Origin: GCA-003244245 sp036501085
GTDB taxonomy: Bacteria > Actinomycetota > Actinomycetes > Mycobacteriales > Pseudonocardiaceae
Assembly (NCBI GenBank): GCA_036501085.1
Contig: DASYAZ010000092.1
Span: 1 to 7,282, forward strand
Length of the DNA: 7,282 nucleotides
Reading direction: 5' to 3'
Shown here: positions 5,317 to 7,282 of the stretch, one piece after another
Numbering within the stretch: position 1 is the first letter of the stretch
How the letters are laid out: each line of letters begins with the position of its first letter
The notes under the pieces: generated by a model
Told to the model about the DNA's origin: nothing
Database searches by the model: none
The model's input: only the letters and a program-made list of their open reading frames with translations
Made by a program: the position numbers and the translations under genes

Positions 5317-6777
5317 TCAAGACTGTCCGGCACGCACGCCCTGCTCGATCCGGTCGCCCAGGTCCTTGTCGACGTTGCGCCAGTACTCGAAGGCCCGCTG
5401 CAGGACCGGCTCGCTCACTCCGTCCAGCAGGTGACCGGCGATGTTGCCGACCAGCCGCTCCCGCTGCTCGTCGGAGAGCACCTCGCGGACCATGGTGCCG
5501 GCCTGGCCCCAGTCGCTGTCTTCCGCCCGCAGTGTGTACGCGGAGCGGACCATGTCCCCGTCGCTCGCCCACACCGCCATCTCGCCGTAGCGCGCGCTGT
5601 CGGCCTTCGGCCCGCCGTAGGAGTTCGGCGCGTACACCGGGTCCGACACCTTCTGGACCCGCATGGCGCCGTCCTTGCTGTAACTGTGCACCGGCGCTTG
5701 CGGCGCGTTCACCGGGATCTGCTGGTAGTTCACTCCCATCCGGGCGCGGTGCGCGTCGGCGTAGGAGAACAACCGGGCCAGCAACATCTTGTCCGGGCTC
5801 GGGCCGATACCCGGTACGAGGTTGTTGGGCTGGAAGGCGGCCTGCTCGATCTCAGCGTGGTAGTCGGTGGGGTTGCGGTCCAGCGTCATCCTGCCGACCT
5901 CGATCAGCGGGTAGTCGCCGTGCGGCCAAACCTTGGTCAAATCGAACGGGTTGAACCGGTAGGTCTTGGCGTCCTCGAACGGCATGATCTGCATGTTGAG
6001 CGTCCAGCTCGGATGCTCACCCCGCTCGATCGCCTCGTACAGATCCCGCTGGTGGTAGTCGCCGTCCACCCCAGCCAGCCGGTCGGCCTCGGCCTGGGTG
6101 AGGAAGTCGATGCCCTGGTCGGTCTTGAAGTGATACTTGACCCAGAACCGCTCGCCCCCGGCGTTGACCCACATGTAGGTGTGGCTGGAGTAACCGTTCA
6201 TGTATCGCCAGGTCTTCGGGATGCCCCGGTCACCCATCAGCCAGGTCACCTGGTGAGCCGACTCCGGCGAGAGCGTCCAGAAGTCCCACTGCATGTCATG
6301 ATCGCGCAGGCCGTTGTTGGCGCGGCGCTTCTGTGAACGGATGAAATGCTGGAACTTCATCGGGTCCCGGACGAAGAACACCGGGGTGTTGTTCCCGACC
6401 ATGTCGTAGTTGCCCTCGCTGGTGTAGAACTTCAGCGAGAAGCCACGCGGATCGCGCCAGGTGTCGGGGCTGCCACGCTCGCCGGCCACCGTGGAGAACC
6501 GGGCCAGCATGTCGGTCTTGACCCCCGGCTGGAAGACCGCGGCCTTGGTGTAGGCACTGACGTCCTTGGTCACCTCGAACCGGCCGAAGGCGCCGCCGCC
6601 CTTCGCGTGCGGCTGACGCTCCGGGATGCGCTCGCGATTGAACTGCGCCATCTGCTCGATGAGATATGCGTCCTGCAACAGGATCGGACCGTCGGGGCCG
6701 ACGGTGAGCGAGTGCTCGTCACTCGCGACCGGCACGCCCGCATCCGTTGTCGTCGGCTTGGGCTGCATGTTGGTCAC
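5317..6777 (-). CDS. katA: Monofunctional haem catalase (small-subunit, clade 3 type)
   Basis: A 486-residue cytosolic haem catalase that converts two hydrogen peroxide to water and oxygen, normally as a homotetramer. Family landmarks are all present: R-I-P-E-R-Q-P-H-A-K-G with the distal His57, R-F-S-T-V-A-G-E-R-G-S (93-103) including Ser96, G-N-N-T-P-V-F-F-V-R-D with distal Asn130, and the proximal haem-ligand signature R-L-F-S-Y-A-D-A-H-R with Tyr339. There is no C-terminal flavodoxin-like extension, so this is the small-subunit type, and the length matches it. The GTG start at 6777 follows AGGAGG by seven bases; the ATG at 6768 is too far from that site. The start overlaps the stop of the Fur-family gene upstream in a GTGA arrangement, indicating one transcript and translational coupling. 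A GC hairpin follows the stop. Regulation by the upstream FurA through peroxide is the natural inference. Confidence 0.97.
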   Translation of the reverse strand: MTNMQPKPTTTDAGVPVASDEHSLTVGPDGPILLQDAYLIEQMAQFNRERIPERQPHAKGGGAFGRFEVTKDVSAYTKAAVFQPGVKTDMLARFSTVAGERGSPDTWRDPRGFSLKFYTSEGNYDMVGNNTPVFFVRDPMKFQHFIRSQKRRANNGLRDHDMQWDFWTLSPESAHQVTWLMGDRGIPKTWRYMNGYSSHTYMWVNAGGERFWVKYHFKTDQGIDFLTQAEADRLAGVDGDYHQRDLYEAIERGEHPSWTLNMQIMPFEDAKTYRFNPFDLTKVWPHGDYPLIEVGRMTLDRNPTDYHAEIEQAAFQPNNLVPGIGPSPDKMLLARLFSYADAHRARMGVNYQQIPVNAPQAPVHSYSKDGAMRVQKVSDPVYAPNSYGGPKADSARYGEMAVWASDGDMVRSAYTLRAEDSDWGQAGTMVREVLSDEQRERLVGNIAGHLLDGVSEPVLQRAFEYWRNVDKDLGDRIEQGVRAGQS

Positions 6778-7223
6778 TGTGCTGCCTCCTGGTGAGCTGA
6801 ATGGGGGGAAACGAGGCACGCGGGGCAGATTCCCCAGAACACCACCTCGGCCTCGTCGAGCTGGTAGCCATGGTCATCGCTGGGTGTCAGGCACGGACGC
6901 ACATCGACGGCGCAGTCGACGTCCTCGGCGCGCCCGCAGGAGCGACACACTACGTGATGATGATTATCCCCAGTGCGACGCTCGAACCGGGCCGGGTGCC
7001 CCGCAGGCTCGATCCGGCGGACCAACCCCGCGGCGGTGCAGGCGGCCAGCACGTCGTACACGGTCTGGGTGGAGACCGATCCCAGTCGTTGCGCCACCCC
7101 GGTGCGAATCTGCTCCGCGGTGGCATGGGGATGATCGAACAACCACTGCAGCAGGCACTCCCGGGGTGCGGTCACCCGCAACCCCGCCTGGCGCAGCTGA
7201 TGCCTGATATCCGGAGGGAACAT
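6774..7223 (-). CDS. furA: Fur-family transcriptional regulator, FurA type (peroxide/catalase regulator)
   Basis: A 149-residue metal-dependent repressor. FurA-type proteins sit beside catalase or catalase-peroxidase genes, repress their own operon and release DNA on oxidative stress. The N-terminal winged helix has L-R-Q-A-G-L-R-V-T-A-P-R (10-21) and the recognition helix S-T-Q-T-V-Y-D-V-L (51-59). The C-terminal metal and dimer domain has N-H-H-H (87-90), two CxxC pairs (Cys93/Cys96 and Cys133/Cys136) for structural zinc, and L-D-E-A-E-V-V-F-W-G (122-131). The D-V-D-C-A-V and C-L-T-P-S-D segments are close to mycobacterial FurA as I recall it. An in-frame GTG at 7235 overlaps the -10 box, so the ATG at 7223 is chosen; it has no ribosome site and the mRNA would be nearly leaderless. 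The stop overlaps the catalase start. The unusual point is the partner: a monofunctional catalase instead of KatG. Confidence 0.93.
   Translation of the reverse strand: MFPPDIRHQLRQAGLRVTAPRECLLQWLFDHPHATAEQIRTGVAQRLGSVSTQTVYDVLAACTAAGLVRRIEPAGHPARFERRTGDNHHHVVCRSCGRAEDVDCAVDVRPCLTPSDDHGYQLDEAEVVFWGICPACLVSPHSAHQEAAQ
6785..6790 (-). promoter_or_regulatory. Ribosome binding site of the catalase gene
   Basis: On the minus strand AGGAGG lies inside the last codons of the Fur-family gene, seven bases before the GTG at 6777. It fixes the catalase start at GTG rather than at the ATG nine bases further on, and shows that ribosomes can load on the catalase cistron independently of coupling. Confidence 0.85.
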
Positions 7224-7233
7224 GACGCTGGAC

Positions 7234-7262
7234 ACTATCCCGCGCTATCTGGAACGAGTCAA
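7234..7262 (-). promoter_or_regulatory. Promoter of the furA-catalase operon
   Basis: On the minus strand TTGACT (7257-7262) and GATAGT (7234-7239) are separated by exactly 17 bp, a near-consensus housekeeping-sigma promoter. Transcription should begin about 7 bases downstream of the -10, only a few bases before the ATG at 7223. Within it CTATC (plus-strand reading) occurs twice exactly 10 bp apart (7235-7239 and 7245-7249), a possible part of a FurA operator overlapping the -10. Confidence 0.75.
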
Positions 7263-7282
7263 GAAAAAGGGTCGTGGGTGGG

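Noticed and set aside
5110..6336. Long plus-strand open frame opposite the catalase
   Set aside because: It is the antisense shadow of a confidently identified catalase in high-GC DNA, with a low-complexity R/V/H-rich translation and no family features.
7222..7282. Plus-strand reading frame opening with ATG at 7222 behind GGAGG (7213-7217) and running off the window end
   Set aside because: It would overlap head-to-head with the furA start and lie over a near-consensus minus-strand promoter. The GGAGG falls within furA codons (P-P-D), and only 20 codons are visible with no recognisable family. Sequence beyond the edge would decide.

Overview
The window is about 7.3 kb of high-GC, gene-dense DNA. 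Codon third positions are mostly C or G, GTG starts are common, and intergenic gaps are short. The protein families point to an actinobacterium: an ACT-GNAT acetyltransferase, a FurA-type regulator coupled to a catalase, and an actinobacterial nuclease-fold (DUF559-like) protein. Pseudonocardiales is my best guess at the order, but only from general resemblance. No rRNA, tRNA, CRISPR array or recognisable insertion-sequence transposase is present.

Left half, plus strand. The window opens inside a MarR-family regulator whose 5' end lies outside. It is followed by a cytosolic S9 (prolyl-oligopeptidase-type) serine peptidase with a complete Ser-Asp-His triad. Next is a two-domain protein with an N-terminal ACT (amino-acid-sensing) domain and a C-terminal GNAT acetyltransferase, the architecture of the amino-acid-regulated protein lysine acetyltransferases of actinobacteria.

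Centre. A 291-residue plus-strand protein carries a C-terminal PD-(D/E)XK, Vsr/DUF559-like nuclease fold. It is bracketed by two copies of an intergenic palindromic repeat. The outward-facing 27 bp of the two copies match 25/27 in inverted orientation, so the 1.1-kb segment 3511-4634 looks like a unit with terminal inverted repeats around a nuclease-fold gene. The upstream copy is a perfect hairpin with 27-bp arms. The downstream copy has lost inner pairing but kept its outer 14 bp. This is the least ordinary part of the window.

Right half, minus strand. Reading leftward from the right edge, a strong -35/-10 promoter drives a near-leaderless furA-type gene. Its stop codon overlaps the GTG start of a clade-3-type monofunctional catalase (GTGA overlap). 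A 16-bp GC-rich hairpin follows the catalase, and then comes an NADPH-dependent FMN reductase family gene. FurA and catalase form a peroxide-response operon: FurA would repress its own transcript, and metal-centre oxidation would release it. The flavin reductase is a neighbouring redox gene, probably a separate transcription unit, and it converges on the nuclease-fold gene across the second repeat.
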